A stretch of 64,000 bases of DNA from UBA1664 sp964350795 (lineage in GTDB: Bacteria > Pseudomonadota > Alphaproteobacteria > Micavibrionales > UBA1664). Below are positions 9,726 through 19,182 of the stretch, piece by piece. A program made the position numbers and the translations under genes. Numbering within the stretch: position 1 is the first letter of the stretch; the number at the start of each line of letters is the position of its first letter. The notes under the pieces were generated by a model. That model saw only the letters and a list, made by a program, of their open reading frames with translations, did not search any database and was not told where the DNA came from. The DNA lies in assembly GCA_964350795.1 (NCBI GenBank), contig CAYGLI010000001.1, forward strand, positions 4,163 to 68,162, given 5' to 3'.

Positions 9726-10313
9726 TTAATTTACGTCACTATTGTAAAATGTTTCCATCGCTTGGTCTAGCTCTGATGAATCAGATTTGAAAAAACTATA
9801 GGATAATGTGATTGTCGTCACATCCTCCATATTGGGGTCATCATTCATGGATGGGTCAACGTAAAACACAACGGGCATATTCATTTTTTGGTTTGGGTTT
9901 AAGATTTGGTAATCAAAACAAAAACATTGCGTTTTGTGAAAATATTTTCCCGCCTTTAACGGCGTGACGTTATAAACGGCGGTGCCAGCCACAGGCGTAT
10001 CACCATTATTAGTGGCAACAAAATTGACAAGCGCGTCTTGTCCAACATTCAGTGTGATTTCCGATGTTTCGGATTCAAAATCCCAAGGCAATTTTTTATT
10101 CACATCGGTATTAAATTTAACCGTGATTTTACGATCCAAAATCGTGTCGGGCAATGTGGATGATAATTGTGTTGTGCCACCAAACCCTGTCACGCGACAA
10201 AATAAATCATAAAGGGGGACGGATGCAAATGCCAAGCCAACCATAAAAAAAACAGCCCCAAAAACAATGAGAAGTGTGCGTGTGTTTTTATCGTGAATGT
10301 CTTTATTGTCCAT
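9726..10313 (-). CDS. ctaG: Cytochrome c oxidase assembly protein CtaG/Cox11
   Basis: This is the copper chaperone that delivers Cu to the CuB site of oxidase subunit I. The 195-residue protein has one N-terminal membrane helix followed by a periplasmic beta domain. The copper-binding CFCF motif (HKTQCFCFDYQ) is present, as is the family hallmark SVPLYDLFCRVTGFGGT after the helix. It is the promoter-proximal gene of the oxidase cluster. The start codon overlaps a 15-base palindrome at 10312-10326 (ATGGTT, three bases, AACCAT) in the 57-base spacer shared with the divergent RND operon. Confidence 0.96.
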   Translation of the reverse strand: MDNKDIHDKNTRTLLIVFGAVFFMVGLAFASVPLYDLFCRVTGFGGTTQLSSTLPDTILDRKITVKFNTDVNKKLPWDFESETSEITLNVGQDALVNFVATNNGDTPVAGTAVYNVTPLKAGKYFHKTQCFCFDYQILNPNQKMNMPVVFYVDPSMNDDPNMEDVTTITLSYSFFKSDSSELDQAMETFYNSDVN

Positions 10314-10370
10314 GGTTATGAACCATATCCTATGTTATAAGCGTATAAAATAGAAATAGAGAAAATTTTC

Positions 10371-11444
10371 ATGAAAAAATCATATTTTATAGCGTTCGTC
10401 ATTGCAATCATTGCCTTGGTCTGGATTGGCTCAGGGTTTCTTATTTCATCAGATAGTGTTGATGATGCACCATCTCAAGCCCAAGCAGAAAAAAAATCGG
10501 AATTGATGAAGGTTCAGGTTCAAACGATTTCGTCTGAACCCTATATCAAGAAAATTACGGTGAATGGCCGATCAGAAGCATCAAAAAATGTGACCCTGCG
10601 CGCCGAGGCCGAAGGGCAAATTGTTGAAATTTTGCATGATGAAGGTGCCATAATTACGGCAGGAGAAGAAATTGTGAAAATTGATGTGCGTGAACGAAAT
10701 GAGCGTGTGCGTGAATCACGAGAATTGGTAAAACAACGGAAAATTGAATATGACTCTGCGAAAAAGTTAATTAAGCAGGGGTTTGCATCCGATGTTCGTT
10801 TGGCGCAAACACAATCGGCCTATGAATCAGCACGTGCAGGGTTAAAGCGTGCGGAAATTGATTTGGAAAAAACAACGGTTATCGCGCCATTTGATGGAAT
10901 ATTAGGGCGGCGTGATGTTGATGTTGGTGATTACGTCCGTATTGCAGATCCGATTACTGAAATTGTTGATCTATCTCCATTGGAAATTGTTTTGTTTGTG
11001 AATGAAAAGGAAGTGGTGCAGTTGAAAAAAGGCGCGCCCGCAACCATTCGTTTTGTGGGTGGTGAAAAACGCGATGGCATTGTTGATTATATCGCGCCAT
11101 CGGCTGACCCTCAAAGCCGTACATTTCGTGTCACTGTCTTAATGGAGAATACGGATAATCAATTGCCCGCAGGATTGACGGCACAGGTTGATATCGAGGT
11201 GCGAAGCAAAACGGCCTTTAAAATTCCACCATCCATTATGACCTTGAATGATGCGGGCGCTGTTGGTGTCAAAACGATAGATAGCGAAAATAAGGTGAAT
11301 TTCACACCGATTGAAATTATCGAGGATACACCAGACCATGTTTGGATAATGGGATTGCCAGAATCATCGCGCGTTGTGATGGTAGGGCAAGATTTTATTG
11401 TTCCAAATCAAATTATTGAACCCGTTGAAAAGGCCGATGAATAA
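10371..11444 (+). CDS. RND efflux periplasmic adaptor (membrane fusion protein)
   Basis: This adaptor links an RND inner-membrane pump to an outer-membrane channel. The 357-residue protein has an N-terminal membrane anchor (about residues 5-26) without a lipobox, the lipoyl-type half-motifs around VTLRAEAEGQIVEIL and TTVIAPFDGILGRRDVDVGD, an alpha-helical hairpin between them, and beta-barrel and membrane-proximal domains. Its stop overlaps the start of the pump gene by one base. No TolC-type channel gene is linked, so it presumably uses one encoded elsewhere. The substrate cannot be read from sequence. Confidence 0.92.
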   Translation: MKKSYFIAFVIAIIALVWIGSGFLISSDSVDDAPSQAQAEKKSELMKVQVQTISSEPYIKKITVNGRSEASKNVTLRAEAEGQIVEILHDEGAIITAGEEIVKIDVRERNERVRESRELVKQRKIEYDSAKKLIKQGFASDVRLAQTQSAYESARAGLKRAEIDLEKTTVIAPFDGILGRRDVDVGDYVRIADPITEIVDLSPLEIVLFVNEKEVVQLKKGAPATIRFVGGEKRDGIVDYIAPSADPQSRTFRVTVLMENTDNQLPAGLTAQVDIEVRSKTAFKIPPSIMTLNDAGAVGVKTIDSENKVNFTPIEIIEDTPDHVWIMGLPESSRVVMVGQDFIVPNQIIEPVEKADE

Positions 11445-14400
11445 TGTCGATTATTGATGCCGCATTATCACGGACGCGCACGGTTGTTGCGACATTAATC
11501 CTGATTTTAATCGCGGGAACATATGCGTATATAACAATTCCAAAGGAATCTGACCCTGATATCGACATCCCCATTATCTATGTCTCAATGTATTTAGAGG
11601 GCGTATCGCCCGATGATTCCGAACGATTGCTTGTACGTCCAATGGAACAGGAATTGGCCTCAATCGAGGGGTTAAAGGAAATGCGCGCCTCCGCCTATCA
11701 AAGTGGCGGTAATGTCGTTTTGGAATTCCGCGCAGGATTTGATAAGGACAAGGCGTTGGATGATGTGCAAAAGGCGGTTGATCAAGCGCGACCCGATTTA
11801 CCTCCCGATGTTGATGAACCAACAGTCAACGAAGTTAATTTCAGTTTATTTCCCGTTTTGGCGGTGATGTTGCACGGTGATGTGCCCGAGCGAACATTGT
11901 TGAAATTAGCGCAAAATCTACAAGATAAACTTGAGGCGATTAATACCGTTTTAGAGGTGAATATCAGTGGTGATCGTGAGGAATTGGTTGAAATCCTGAT
12001 TGACCCCGTCACGCTTGAATCCTATGGACTTGATGGCCCTCAACTCATTCAATTTTTTCGTAATTCCAATCAATTGGTTGCCGCGGGAAATATGGACACG
12101 GGTAATGGAAAATTCGCCATTAAGGTTCCTGGGCTGTTCGAAACATTCGCTGATCTACAAGATATGCCTTTAAAAACAAATGGTGATTCCGTTGTGATGG
12201 TGCGTGATATCGCGGAAATTAGACGATCATTCAAGGATGCGCAAAATTTGGCGCGTATCAATGGTGAAAATGCCGTTGCATTGAACGTGGTTAAACGTAC
12301 GGGTGAGAATGTCATTGAAACAATTGCGGCCGTTCGTGATTTGGTGGATGCAGAATCCAAATTATGGCCAGAGGGAATTCAGGTCAGCTATACCCTCGAT
12401 AAATCAAATGACATCCGTAATATGTTGAAGGATTTACAAAACAATATTATATCCGCCATTTTATTGGTGATGATTGTGTGTGTTGCGGCGCTGGGTTTTC
12501 GCTCGGCGCTTTTGGTTGGGATTGCCATTCCTGGATCGTTCCTGAGTGGAATTTTAATTATCTATGTCATGGGACTAACGGTCAATATCGTTGTTTTATT
12601 CTCCCTTATCTTATCGGTTGGAATGTTGGTTGATGGTGCGATTGTTGTGACCGAATATGCAGACCGCAAAATGAATGAAGGCATGGATAAAGTTCAGGCT
12701 TACGCTCAGGCGGCAAAGCGCATGGCATGGCCGATTATTGCATCAACCGCGACAACATTGGCGGCCTTTGCACCATTATTATTTTGGCCGGGCACGGCGG
12801 GCGAATTTATGAAATATATGCCCATGACCATGATTGGGGTGTTGGTGTCGTCTCTTGCGATGGCATTAGTGTTTGTACCCGTACTTGGTGCATTGATTGG
12901 AAAACGCAGTCAGAATAATAAATCTGATGATGAATTAGACCCAGATGATGCCCGTAATCTGGATCGTGCAACGGGTGTTATGAAGTTTTATTTAATGATA
13001 TTACGCGGCGCGATGAAAATTCCACTGCTTATTCTGATCGGGGTTTTTGTATTGTTGATAGGAGTTCAGGTTGTTTACTCAAAATATGGTAAGGGCGTTG
13101 AGTTTTTCCCAGATATTGAACCTGAATTCGCCAAGGTTCTGATTCAAGGACGAGGTAATTTATCCGTGTATGAACAATCGAAATTGGTTCGTGATGTTGA
13201 GAAAAAAATTATTGGTCATGATGGTATCAGATTGGTTTACGCCGAAATTGGCGCAACGACCGAGGGCGGAAATGACGAGGTTCCTGCCGATACGATTGGT
13301 CAAATTACATTGGAATTTGAATCGTGGGATACGCGCGCACCCGCTGATGAAATTTTAGAGGATATTCGCAATGATACGGCGGATATTGCCGGCATTAAAA
13401 TTCAAACACGAAAAATGCAAGGCGGTCCACCATTAGGCAAGGCGATTGAGGTGAATATCGCGTCGCGTTTCCCTGAATTATTGGATGAATCGGTTGAGAC
13501 ATTATACCGCGCGATGAACGAGGTAGGTGATTTTATTGATTTTGAGGATACGAGACCTCTTCCTGGAATTGAGTGGGAATTACAGGTGGATAGGGCGCAG
13601 GCGTCAAAATTTGGTATTGATTTGGCGACGATTGGGCAATATGTTCGCCTTGTGACCAACGGATTGATTGTGTCGGATTATCGCCCGAATGACAGTGACG
13701 AAGAAATTGATATTGTTATTCGCCATAAGGCCGAAGACCGAACATTGGCGCAATTGGATAAAATCCGTATTGAATCGGCGGAGGCAGGGCAGGTGCCCGT
13801 GTCCAATTTCGTAACCCGCACGCCAAAGGATGCGGTGGGAACAATCAATCGGGTGGATCAACGTCGGGTCATAACGGTCAAGGCCGATTTACCGCCTGAA
13901 ATTAATATTGCGTCAAAGGCCGAGGCCGTAAAACAATGGATCATTGAAAACCCCGATGCCTTTGACCCGCGTGTATCGATTGAATTTAAGGGTCAGGACG
14001 AAGACCAACAAGAATCGATGCTGTTCTTGATGAAGGCATTTATGGTCGCATTATTTATGATGGCGATTATTTTGGTCACGCAATTCAACAGTTTTTATAG
14101 TGCGTTTCTCATTCTAACCGCCGTTATCATGTCCACAATTGGTGTGTTTATTGGCCTGATGGTGATCCGGCAACCCTTTGGCGTGATTATGAGCGGGACG
14201 GGCGTTATCGCGCTTGCCGGGATTATTGTGAATAATAATATCGTTTTGATCGATACGTTTGATTATCTTCACAATAAAAAAGGAATGCCCGTGCGCGAGG
14301 CGATTTTAATGACAGGATATCAAAGACTTAGGCCCGTCATGTTAACCACAATCACAACCGTATGTGGATTACTGCCCATGGTAACGCAAACCAATATCGA

Positions 14401-14593
14401 TTTTATCACGCGTGATGTGTCTGTTGGCGCGCCATCAACACAATGGTGGGTACAATTATCCACGGCGATTGTTTTTGGACTGACATTCTCAACAATATTA
14501 ACATTGGTGGTGACGCCATCGGCGTTAATGTTGAGATATACAATCGGTGAAAAATGGCAATGGGTTAAAAATAAGTTGCAATCCAAGATATAA
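11444..14593 (+). CDS. RND efflux transporter permease
   Basis: This 1049-residue protein has the complete RND layout: two sets of membrane helices around two large periplasmic loops. Family landmarks include the N-terminal TIPKESDPDIDIP stretch and the TMS4 segment GMLVDGAIVVTE. In HAE1 pumps such as AcrB this segment carries two adjacent aspartates for proton transfer. Here it reads Asp-Gly, so only the first is kept. The C-terminal segment GVIALAGIIVNNNIVLID is typical. It is coupled by overlap to the adaptor gene. Drug, metal or lipid substrates are all possible. Confidence 0.93.
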   Translation: MSIIDAALSRTRTVVATLILILIAGTYAYITIPKESDPDIDIPIIYVSMYLEGVSPDDSERLLVRPMEQELASIEGLKEMRASAYQSGGNVVLEFRAGFDKDKALDDVQKAVDQARPDLPPDVDEPTVNEVNFSLFPVLAVMLHGDVPERTLLKLAQNLQDKLEAINTVLEVNISGDREELVEILIDPVTLESYGLDGPQLIQFFRNSNQLVAAGNMDTGNGKFAIKVPGLFETFADLQDMPLKTNGDSVVMVRDIAEIRRSFKDAQNLARINGENAVALNVVKRTGENVIETIAAVRDLVDAESKLWPEGIQVSYTLDKSNDIRNMLKDLQNNIISAILLVMIVCVAALGFRSALLVGIAIPGSFLSGILIIYVMGLTVNIVVLFSLILSVGMLVDGAIVVTEYADRKMNEGMDKVQAYAQAAKRMAWPIIASTATTLAAFAPLLFWPGTAGEFMKYMPMTMIGVLVSSLAMALVFVPVLGALIGKRSQNNKSDDELDPDDARNLDRATGVMKFYLMILRGAMKIPLLILIGVFVLLIGVQVVYSKYGKGVEFFPDIEPEFAKVLIQGRGNLSVYEQSKLVRDVEKKIIGHDGIRLVYAEIGATTEGGNDEVPADTIGQITLEFESWDTRAPADEILEDIRNDTADIAGIKIQTRKMQGGPPLGKAIEVNIASRFPELLDESVETLYRAMNEVGDFIDFEDTRPLPGIEWELQVDRAQASKFGIDLATIGQYVRLVTNGLIVSDYRPNDSDEEIDIVIRHKAEDRTLAQLDKIRIESAEAGQVPVSNFVTRTPKDAVGTINRVDQRRVITVKADLPPEINIASKAEAVKQWIIENPDAFDPRVSIEFKGQDEDQQESMLFLMKAFMVALFMMAIILVTQFNSFYSAFLILTAVIMSTIGVFIGLMVIRQPFGVIMSGTGVIALAGIIVNNNIVLIDTFDYLHNKKGMPVREAILMTGYQRLRPVMLTTITTVCGLLPMVTQTNIDFITRDVSVGAPSTQWWVQLSTAIVFGLTFSTILTLVVTPSALMLRYTIGEKWQWVKNKLQSKI

Positions 14594-14611
14594 TTAGTTA
14601 AATTCTTATTT

Positions 14612-14941
14612 ATGACATTAAAAGTTGAAAATCCATGGGAGAGACCAAGGGCGGAGAAAGTTTATAACGCTTCGCCAGTCAGTCGACTTCAAAAATATGA
14701 TCGAGTAGTTGAAACAGCAAGTCAAATGGCCAAAGTGTCTCTGGGTACTGGTTTGGTTTGTGTTTTTGGAATTTATGCTGCGAATTTAGTTCCTAATGAT
14801 ATTGTTAGCACAATTATCAAATATCCGACGGTGATAGCTGGCTTAAGCAGTGCATTTTGCGCGGTAGGAGCAGGTTACAATGTATCACGACTTGTGCAAG
14901 GTAAATATTTACATGGATCACCTAAAATTCCAAAACTCTAA
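14612..14941 (+). CDS. Hypothetical small membrane protein, 109 residues
   Basis: I do not recognise this protein. It has a polar N-terminal ~40 residues, then two hydrophobic segments (roughly 44-62 and 69-88) and a short basic tail. It lies 18 bases after the RND permease on the same strand, so it could ride on that transcript, but no ribosome site is obvious and codon use looks less biased than in its neighbours. A small inner-membrane protein is the most that can be said. Confidence 0.6.
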   Translation: MTLKVENPWERPRAEKVYNASPVSRLQKYDRVVETASQMAKVSLGTGLVCVFGIYAANLVPNDIVSTIIKYPTVIAGLSSAFCAVGAGYNVSRLVQGKYLHGSPKIPKL

Positions 14942-15020
14942 AAAATTAATCCTCTCTCAATAAATTTCTGATATCATTATTAATAGTGATATCAATATCT
15001 TAATTGTTGCGGGGCACAAT

Positions 15021-16646
15021 ATGACTGAAACTATTCCTACATATCCTTTATATAAAATTGTTGATGATGCGGCGCGTGATTATCCTGATAATAACGCGTT
15101 TGATTTCCTTGGTAAAAAATTCAAATGGTCGGAAATGGGCGCATCGGTTGATGCGTTTGCGCGTGGGCTGCAGGATGCGGAGGTTAAGGTTGGTACGAAA
15201 ATTGGTCTGTGTTTACCCAATTGCCCTCAATATCTGGTGGCCTATTACGGTGCGTTAAAGGCGGGCATGGTGGTGGTGAATTATAATCCGCTTTATGCTC
15301 TTGATGAGCTGGAATATCAAATTAATGATTCCGAAACGGAAATTATGGTGACGCTCGATTTAAAGGCAACCTATGACAAGGTTGGGGCAATGTTGTCACG
15401 GACAAAAACATTGGAACATATTATCGTCTGTCGGTTTGTTGATGTTCTGCCTTTCCCTAAAAATCTGCTGTTCCCTGTGATTAAGGGCGGTGAAATTGCT
15501 AAATGGCCACGTGATAATCACCATATTGATTTGGATGACATCATGAATTATGCAGCAAAACCTGAACCTGTTGTGGTTGATGTCGAAAATGATGTCGCCT
15601 TATTGCAATATACGGGCGGAACAACGGGCGTGCCAAAGGGCGCGATGTTAACCCATGCCAATTTATCGGCAAATACCGAACAATGTTTAATTGCGTTTGA
15701 TGGTGTTGAAATGGGCGCAGAAAAAATGTTGGCGGTTATTCCATTTTTTCATGTGTTCGCCATGACAGTTGCGTTGAATTTGGCGGTGCGTATTGCCGCG
15801 GAAATTATTGCCATTCCTCGATTTGATTTGGATGATGCCATTAAATGTATCCATAAGAAAAAACCAACCGTTATGCCCGCGGTTGCGGCGATTTATAACG
15901 CCATTTCCAATTACGCCAATATTGGTAAATATGATTTAACATCACTGAAACGTTGTATTTCTGGTGGTGCGCCGTTGCCTGTTGAGGTGAAACGTAAGTT
16001 TGAAAAAACAACAGGGTGTATTTTGGTCGAGGGATATGGTTTAACGGAATCTTCGCCTGTGACACATGTTAACCCATTAAAGGGTGTCAACAAACCAGGG
16101 TCAATTGGTTTGCCGTTGAAGGGAACGGAGGTTGAAATTCGTGATCCAGAAAAGCCGAAAAAATTGATAAAACAAGGTGAAAAAGGCGAAATATGTATCA
16201 AGGGCCCGCAGGTCATGAAAGGATACTGGCACAATAACGAAGCCACCGAAAACACGATTATCAATGGATTTTTACACACGGGCGACATCGCCTATGTTGA
16301 TAAGGATGGATATTATTTCATCGTTGATCGTATCAAGGATTTGATTATCACCAACGGATATAACGTGTACCCCCGCCATGTTGAGGAAGCCATCTATAAA
16401 CACCAAGATGTTGAGGAATGCATCGTTGGCGGGTTGCCCGATGATAAACGCGGTGAGCGTGTTAAGGCATGGATAAAATTAAAAGATGGACATCGTGTGA
16501 GCGAAGATGTTTTGCGTGATTTTCTAAAGGACAAAATATCCCCAATCGAAATGCCCAAGGACATTGAATTTAGAACGGAGCCATTGCCAAAAACGATGAT
16601 TGGAAAACTCTCGCGCAAGGATATTATCGCGGAAGAAACTCTTTAA
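15021..16646 (+). CDS. fadD: Long-chain fatty-acid--CoA ligase (AMP-forming)
   Basis: This enzyme activates fatty acids to acyl-CoA for beta-oxidation or lipid synthesis. The 541-residue protein has the AMP-binding fold with the P-loop-like motif YTGGTTGVPKGAML in the middle, the GYGLTESSPVTH motif, and the FACS-type stretch GFLHTGDIAYVDKDGYY followed by DRIKDLIITNGYNVYP. The catalytic lysine context near the C-terminus (LPKTMIGKLSRK) is intact. It stands alone downstream of the RND genes. Together with ETF-QO elsewhere in the window it suggests that the cell oxidises fatty acids. The 3' end overlaps a small minus-strand gene by 23 bases. Confidence 0.92.
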   Translation: MTETIPTYPLYKIVDDAARDYPDNNAFDFLGKKFKWSEMGASVDAFARGLQDAEVKVGTKIGLCLPNCPQYLVAYYGALKAGMVVVNYNPLYALDELEYQINDSETEIMVTLDLKATYDKVGAMLSRTKTLEHIIVCRFVDVLPFPKNLLFPVIKGGEIAKWPRDNHHIDLDDIMNYAAKPEPVVVDVENDVALLQYTGGTTGVPKGAMLTHANLSANTEQCLIAFDGVEMGAEKMLAVIPFFHVFAMTVALNLAVRIAAEIIAIPRFDLDDAIKCIHKKKPTVMPAVAAIYNAISNYANIGKYDLTSLKRCISGGAPLPVEVKRKFEKTTGCILVEGYGLTESSPVTHVNPLKGVNKPGSIGLPLKGTEVEIRDPEKPKKLIKQGEKGEICIKGPQVMKGYWHNNEATENTIINGFLHTGDIAYVDKDGYYFIVDRIKDLIITNGYNVYPRHVEEAIYKHQDVEECIVGGLPDDKRGERVKAWIKLKDGHRVSEDVLRDFLKDKISPIEMPKDIEFRTEPLPKTMIGKLSRKDIIAEETL

Positions 16647-16947
16647 ATCTTGAATTAAAACGGCATGGGGCTTTTTGAAAATTATTGCGGTTTTTAAAGC
16701 TTGGTAAGTCAAATGAAGATGATGTTGCGTTTGGATTGTGGTTTTTACAAAAGCTTGGTAGGTTTGCCAAGGCTACTCCTCCAACGAGAGCGCATACGAT
16801 TGTCATACTAGAAAAAACTTTGGCAAGCAATATTCGGTCTTCTTTTCTTTGATGCCGTGACTTATGCTTTTCTACTTGTTGGTCATGCTTTTGTGATGCA
16901 AGGCGGCTTTTTGGTTTCCTTGAAAAATGTAAATCTTGAATAGGCAT
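16624..16947 (-). CDS. Hypothetical small protein with one membrane segment
   Basis: This is an unrecognised 107-residue reading frame. The first 40 residues are very basic (many Lys, Arg, His, Gln). A single hydrophobic stretch (about residues 42-62, AKVFSSMTIVCALVGGVALA) follows, then a Ser/Asn/Phe-rich tail. No ribosome site is visible upstream of the ATG, and the 3' end overlaps fadD by 23 bases. It fills an otherwise empty spacer, which is the main reason to keep it. It could be a real single-pass protein or a chance frame. Confidence 0.42.
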   Translation of the reverse strand: MPIQDLHFSRKPKSRLASQKHDQQVEKHKSRHQRKEDRILLAKVFSSMTIVCALVGGVALANLPSFCKNHNPNATSSSFDLPSFKNRNNFQKAPCRFNSRFKEFLPR

Positions 16948-16986
16948 AATGTTATTATATAGATAATGTAACTCTATATCTATTTA

Positions 16987-18099
16987 TTATTTCATTTCAC
17001 CAATATCAATCTCGCCATTTTTGAGTGTGAGTGCGATGCGTCCCTCGATGAGATCAACGCATTTTTTACCAAAAATATCGAATCGCCATCCGCTCATACA
17101 CGGCACTTTCGCCTTTTCACCATTCATGGCGATATCTTGTAAATCATCCGTGTCGGCAATACGGCGGGGGGTGATGTCGTGATGTGCAGCCTCGATTTTA
17201 AGGAGGAGTTTGAGCATTTCCAAAACACCGGCTTTTGATGGTGGAAAGGATTTTTTGCGTTCACGACGGGGTAGGGTATCTGCATTCGCTTTTTCAATTT
17301 TATGCACGGCATCTAACATTGCCTTACCCATTGGTTTGTTGATTTGTGATGATTGGAAACCGCGCACGCGTTCCAACGCTTTGGCGTCCTTTGGCATGGT
17401 CATGGCGATTTCCATTAATGTGTCGTCGCGCATGATAAAATTTTTGGGCATATCACGGCGCATGGCCTCGGCCTCGCGCCATCCCGCGATTTCACGTAGG
17501 ACACCCAGATGTTTGGGTTTGTCCGACCGCATTTTGATTTTTTCCCAAACTTTGTCGGCATGCACGTGATATGTATCTGGATTTTCCAAACGCGCGATAT
17601 CTTCGGCAATCCATTCTCCGCGATTTCGATCAGCAAGGCGTTTTTTTAATTCCAGATAAATGTCCTTCAAATAAATCACATCACCAAGGGCGTAATCAAT
17701 TTGTGCCTGTGACAGCGGACGAATTGACCAATCGGTGAATTGTTGGGATTTTGAAATTTCAACATTGCAAATATCCTTGCATAAATTGGCGTATGAGACT
17801 TGTTCACCATACCCCAAAACGCTTGCGGCGACTTGGGTGTCAAATATGGGGGCAGGAACCTTGCCCGTTAGGTGATAAAAAATCTCTAAATCTTGATAGG
17901 CGGAATGCAAAACCTTCACAACATCAGGGTCGTTCAAAGCATCCAATAAGGGTTCCATTTCGGTTGTGGGGTCAAGCGGATCAATGATGGTCGGTTCAAT
18001 CCCTGGGCCCGACACCTGTACCAAACATAGTTTTGAAAAATAAGTTTTCTCACGGACAAATTCTGTATCGAGGAGAAGATATTCTGGTTTTTTATTCAT
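16987..18099 (-). CDS. rnd: Ribonuclease D
   Basis: This is a 3'-5' exoribonuclease of the DEDD superfamily that trims tRNA precursors and other stable RNAs. The 370-residue protein shows the Exo I motif (LLDTEFVRE, D11 and E13), Exo II (HSAYQDLEIF) and Exo III (YALGDVIYL), followed by an HRDC domain at about residues 205-290. Length is typical. The gene stands alone, 53 bases upstream of the pseudouridine synthase stop on the same strand. Confidence 0.94.
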   Translation of the reverse strand: MNKKPEYLLLDTEFVREKTYFSKLCLVQVSGPGIEPTIIDPLDPTTEMEPLLDALNDPDVVKVLHSAYQDLEIFYHLTGKVPAPIFDTQVAASVLGYGEQVSYANLCKDICNVEISKSQQFTDWSIRPLSQAQIDYALGDVIYLKDIYLELKKRLADRNRGEWIAEDIARLENPDTYHVHADKVWEKIKMRSDKPKHLGVLREIAGWREAEAMRRDMPKNFIMRDDTLMEIAMTMPKDAKALERVRGFQSSQINKPMGKAMLDAVHKIEKANADTLPRRERKKSFPPSKAGVLEMLKLLLKIEAAHHDITPRRIADTDDLQDIAMNGEKAKVPCMSGWRFDIFGKKCVDLIEGRIALTLKNGEIDIGEMK

Positions 18100-18152
18100 T
18101 GATCATCTTTAGCAGGAAGAGCATGACAGGCAAAGTGTTTATTTACAGTTGG

Positions 18153-18848
18153 TTAGAATGGTGCAGGGTCATTAAAAGTAATCGTGCTTCCATCTTTAGG
18201 ATGATAGATTGTCAGGGATTGGGCGTGGAGTTGAAGGCGGTCCGCGGCCTTTTCCGCCTCGTCATTGGAATAAAAAACCTCGCCTAAAATGGGATGGCCT
18301 ATTTCATCCATATGGACACGCAATTGGTGTGACCGGCCCGTAATTGGTTTTAGCAACATCCGTGTATAGGCATCGCCAGAGGGCAGAGTGCCTCGCTCTA
18401 AAACTTCCCAATCGGTTTGGGCGGCACGGCCATTTTCATGGCATATCTTTTGGCGTGGACGATTGAGCCAATCGACGCACATCGGTAAATCAACACGACC
18501 ACTATCCGCCTCGACATGCCCCCAAACATTGGCGATATATTCCTTTTTTGTATGGCGTTTTTCAAATTGCCGGTTGAGGTGTATTTGGGCATCCTTATTC
18601 ATTGCCATTAAGAATACACCAGATGTTTCAACATCGAGGCGGTGAGTCAAAAGTGCGCCAGAAATCTGTGCCTTTGCGCGTGTTTCCAGTGAATCCTCAT
18701 GACCTTCCCTCTTACCGGGAACACTCAGCAGGCCACTGGGTTTGGACAAAACCAACAAATCGTCATCTTGATATAATATTCGCAATGGGTCTGTTGGTGG
18801 ATTATAAAAAAATGGTGGAAGTTTGAGCATATTATTTTTCAAAAGCAA
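18153..18848 (-). CDS. RluA-family pseudouridine synthase
   Basis: This enzyme converts uridine to pseudouridine in 23S rRNA and/or tRNA. The 231-residue protein has the RluA catalytic motif H69-R-L-D72-V-E-T-S-G with the nucleophilic aspartate D72, preceded by KPSGLLSVPGK. The later ITGRSHQLRVHMDEIGHPILG is the conserved C-terminal motif. There is no S4 domain, and the compact length matches RluA proper (U746 of 23S rRNA, U32 of tRNA) better than RluC or RluD. The specificity call is an inference. It overlaps the upstream 73-residue gene by 17 bases. Confidence 0.88.
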   Translation of the reverse strand: MLLKNNMLKLPPFFYNPPTDPLRILYQDDDLLVLSKPSGLLSVPGKREGHEDSLETRAKAQISGALLTHRLDVETSGVFLMAMNKDAQIHLNRQFEKRHTKKEYIANVWGHVEADSGRVDLPMCVDWLNRPRQKICHENGRAAQTDWEVLERGTLPSGDAYTRMLLKPITGRSHQLRVHMDEIGHPILGEVFYSNDEAEKAADRLQLHAQSLTIYHPKDGSTITFNDPAPF

Positions 18849-19053
18849 CTTTCACGCCACGTTTTTTGAAATAAGCCTGCATTGTCTTGCGACCCTCGCG
18901 GTTATTGATGGGCAGGCGCGCAGATTGAAAAACGGCCTCGGTTATTTCTTTTTTTTTCATTGCTTGCTTGAGCGCAGCAATATGCAGCTCAATGTCTTCG
19001 TTGTCATTTTCTAATGATGTATAGATTGCTTCAATCGCTTGGTCGTATGTCAT
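18832..19053 (-). CDS. Hypothetical small protein, 73 residues
   Basis: This is a small charged protein without membrane segments, predicted to be largely helical. It begins MTYDQAIEAIYTSLENDNED and has a basic C-terminal half. A good ribosome site (AAGGA, about seven bases before the ATG) and a 17-base overlap with the pseudouridine synthase gene support it as a real first gene of that pair. I do not recognise the family. The C-terminal lysine/arginine patch would be compatible with RNA binding, but nothing shows it. Confidence 0.62.
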   Translation of the reverse strand: MTYDQAIEAIYTSLENDNEDIELHIAALKQAMKKKEITEAVFQSARLPINNREGRKTMQAYFKKRGVKVAFEK

Positions 19054-19128
19054 GGTTGTGTCCTTTTTTATATCAATGACGTTTATTGGTAATTGACAAT
19101 TTAATCAATAGTATTTGTCAAAAACCTT

Positions 19129-19157
19129 TTGTATCTTGGGTCTTTCACGGTTATAAA
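19129..19157 (+). promoter_or_regulatory. Candidate sigma70-type promoter for aspS
   Basis: TTGTAT at 19129-19134 and TATAAA at 19152-19157 are separated by 17 bases. This would place the transcript start about 20 bases before the aspS ATG at 19183, leaving room for the AAGGA ribosome site seen there. It is read from consensus only. Confidence 0.42.
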
Positions 19158-19182
19158 TATTCCAAAATAAAGGAATAAAACC

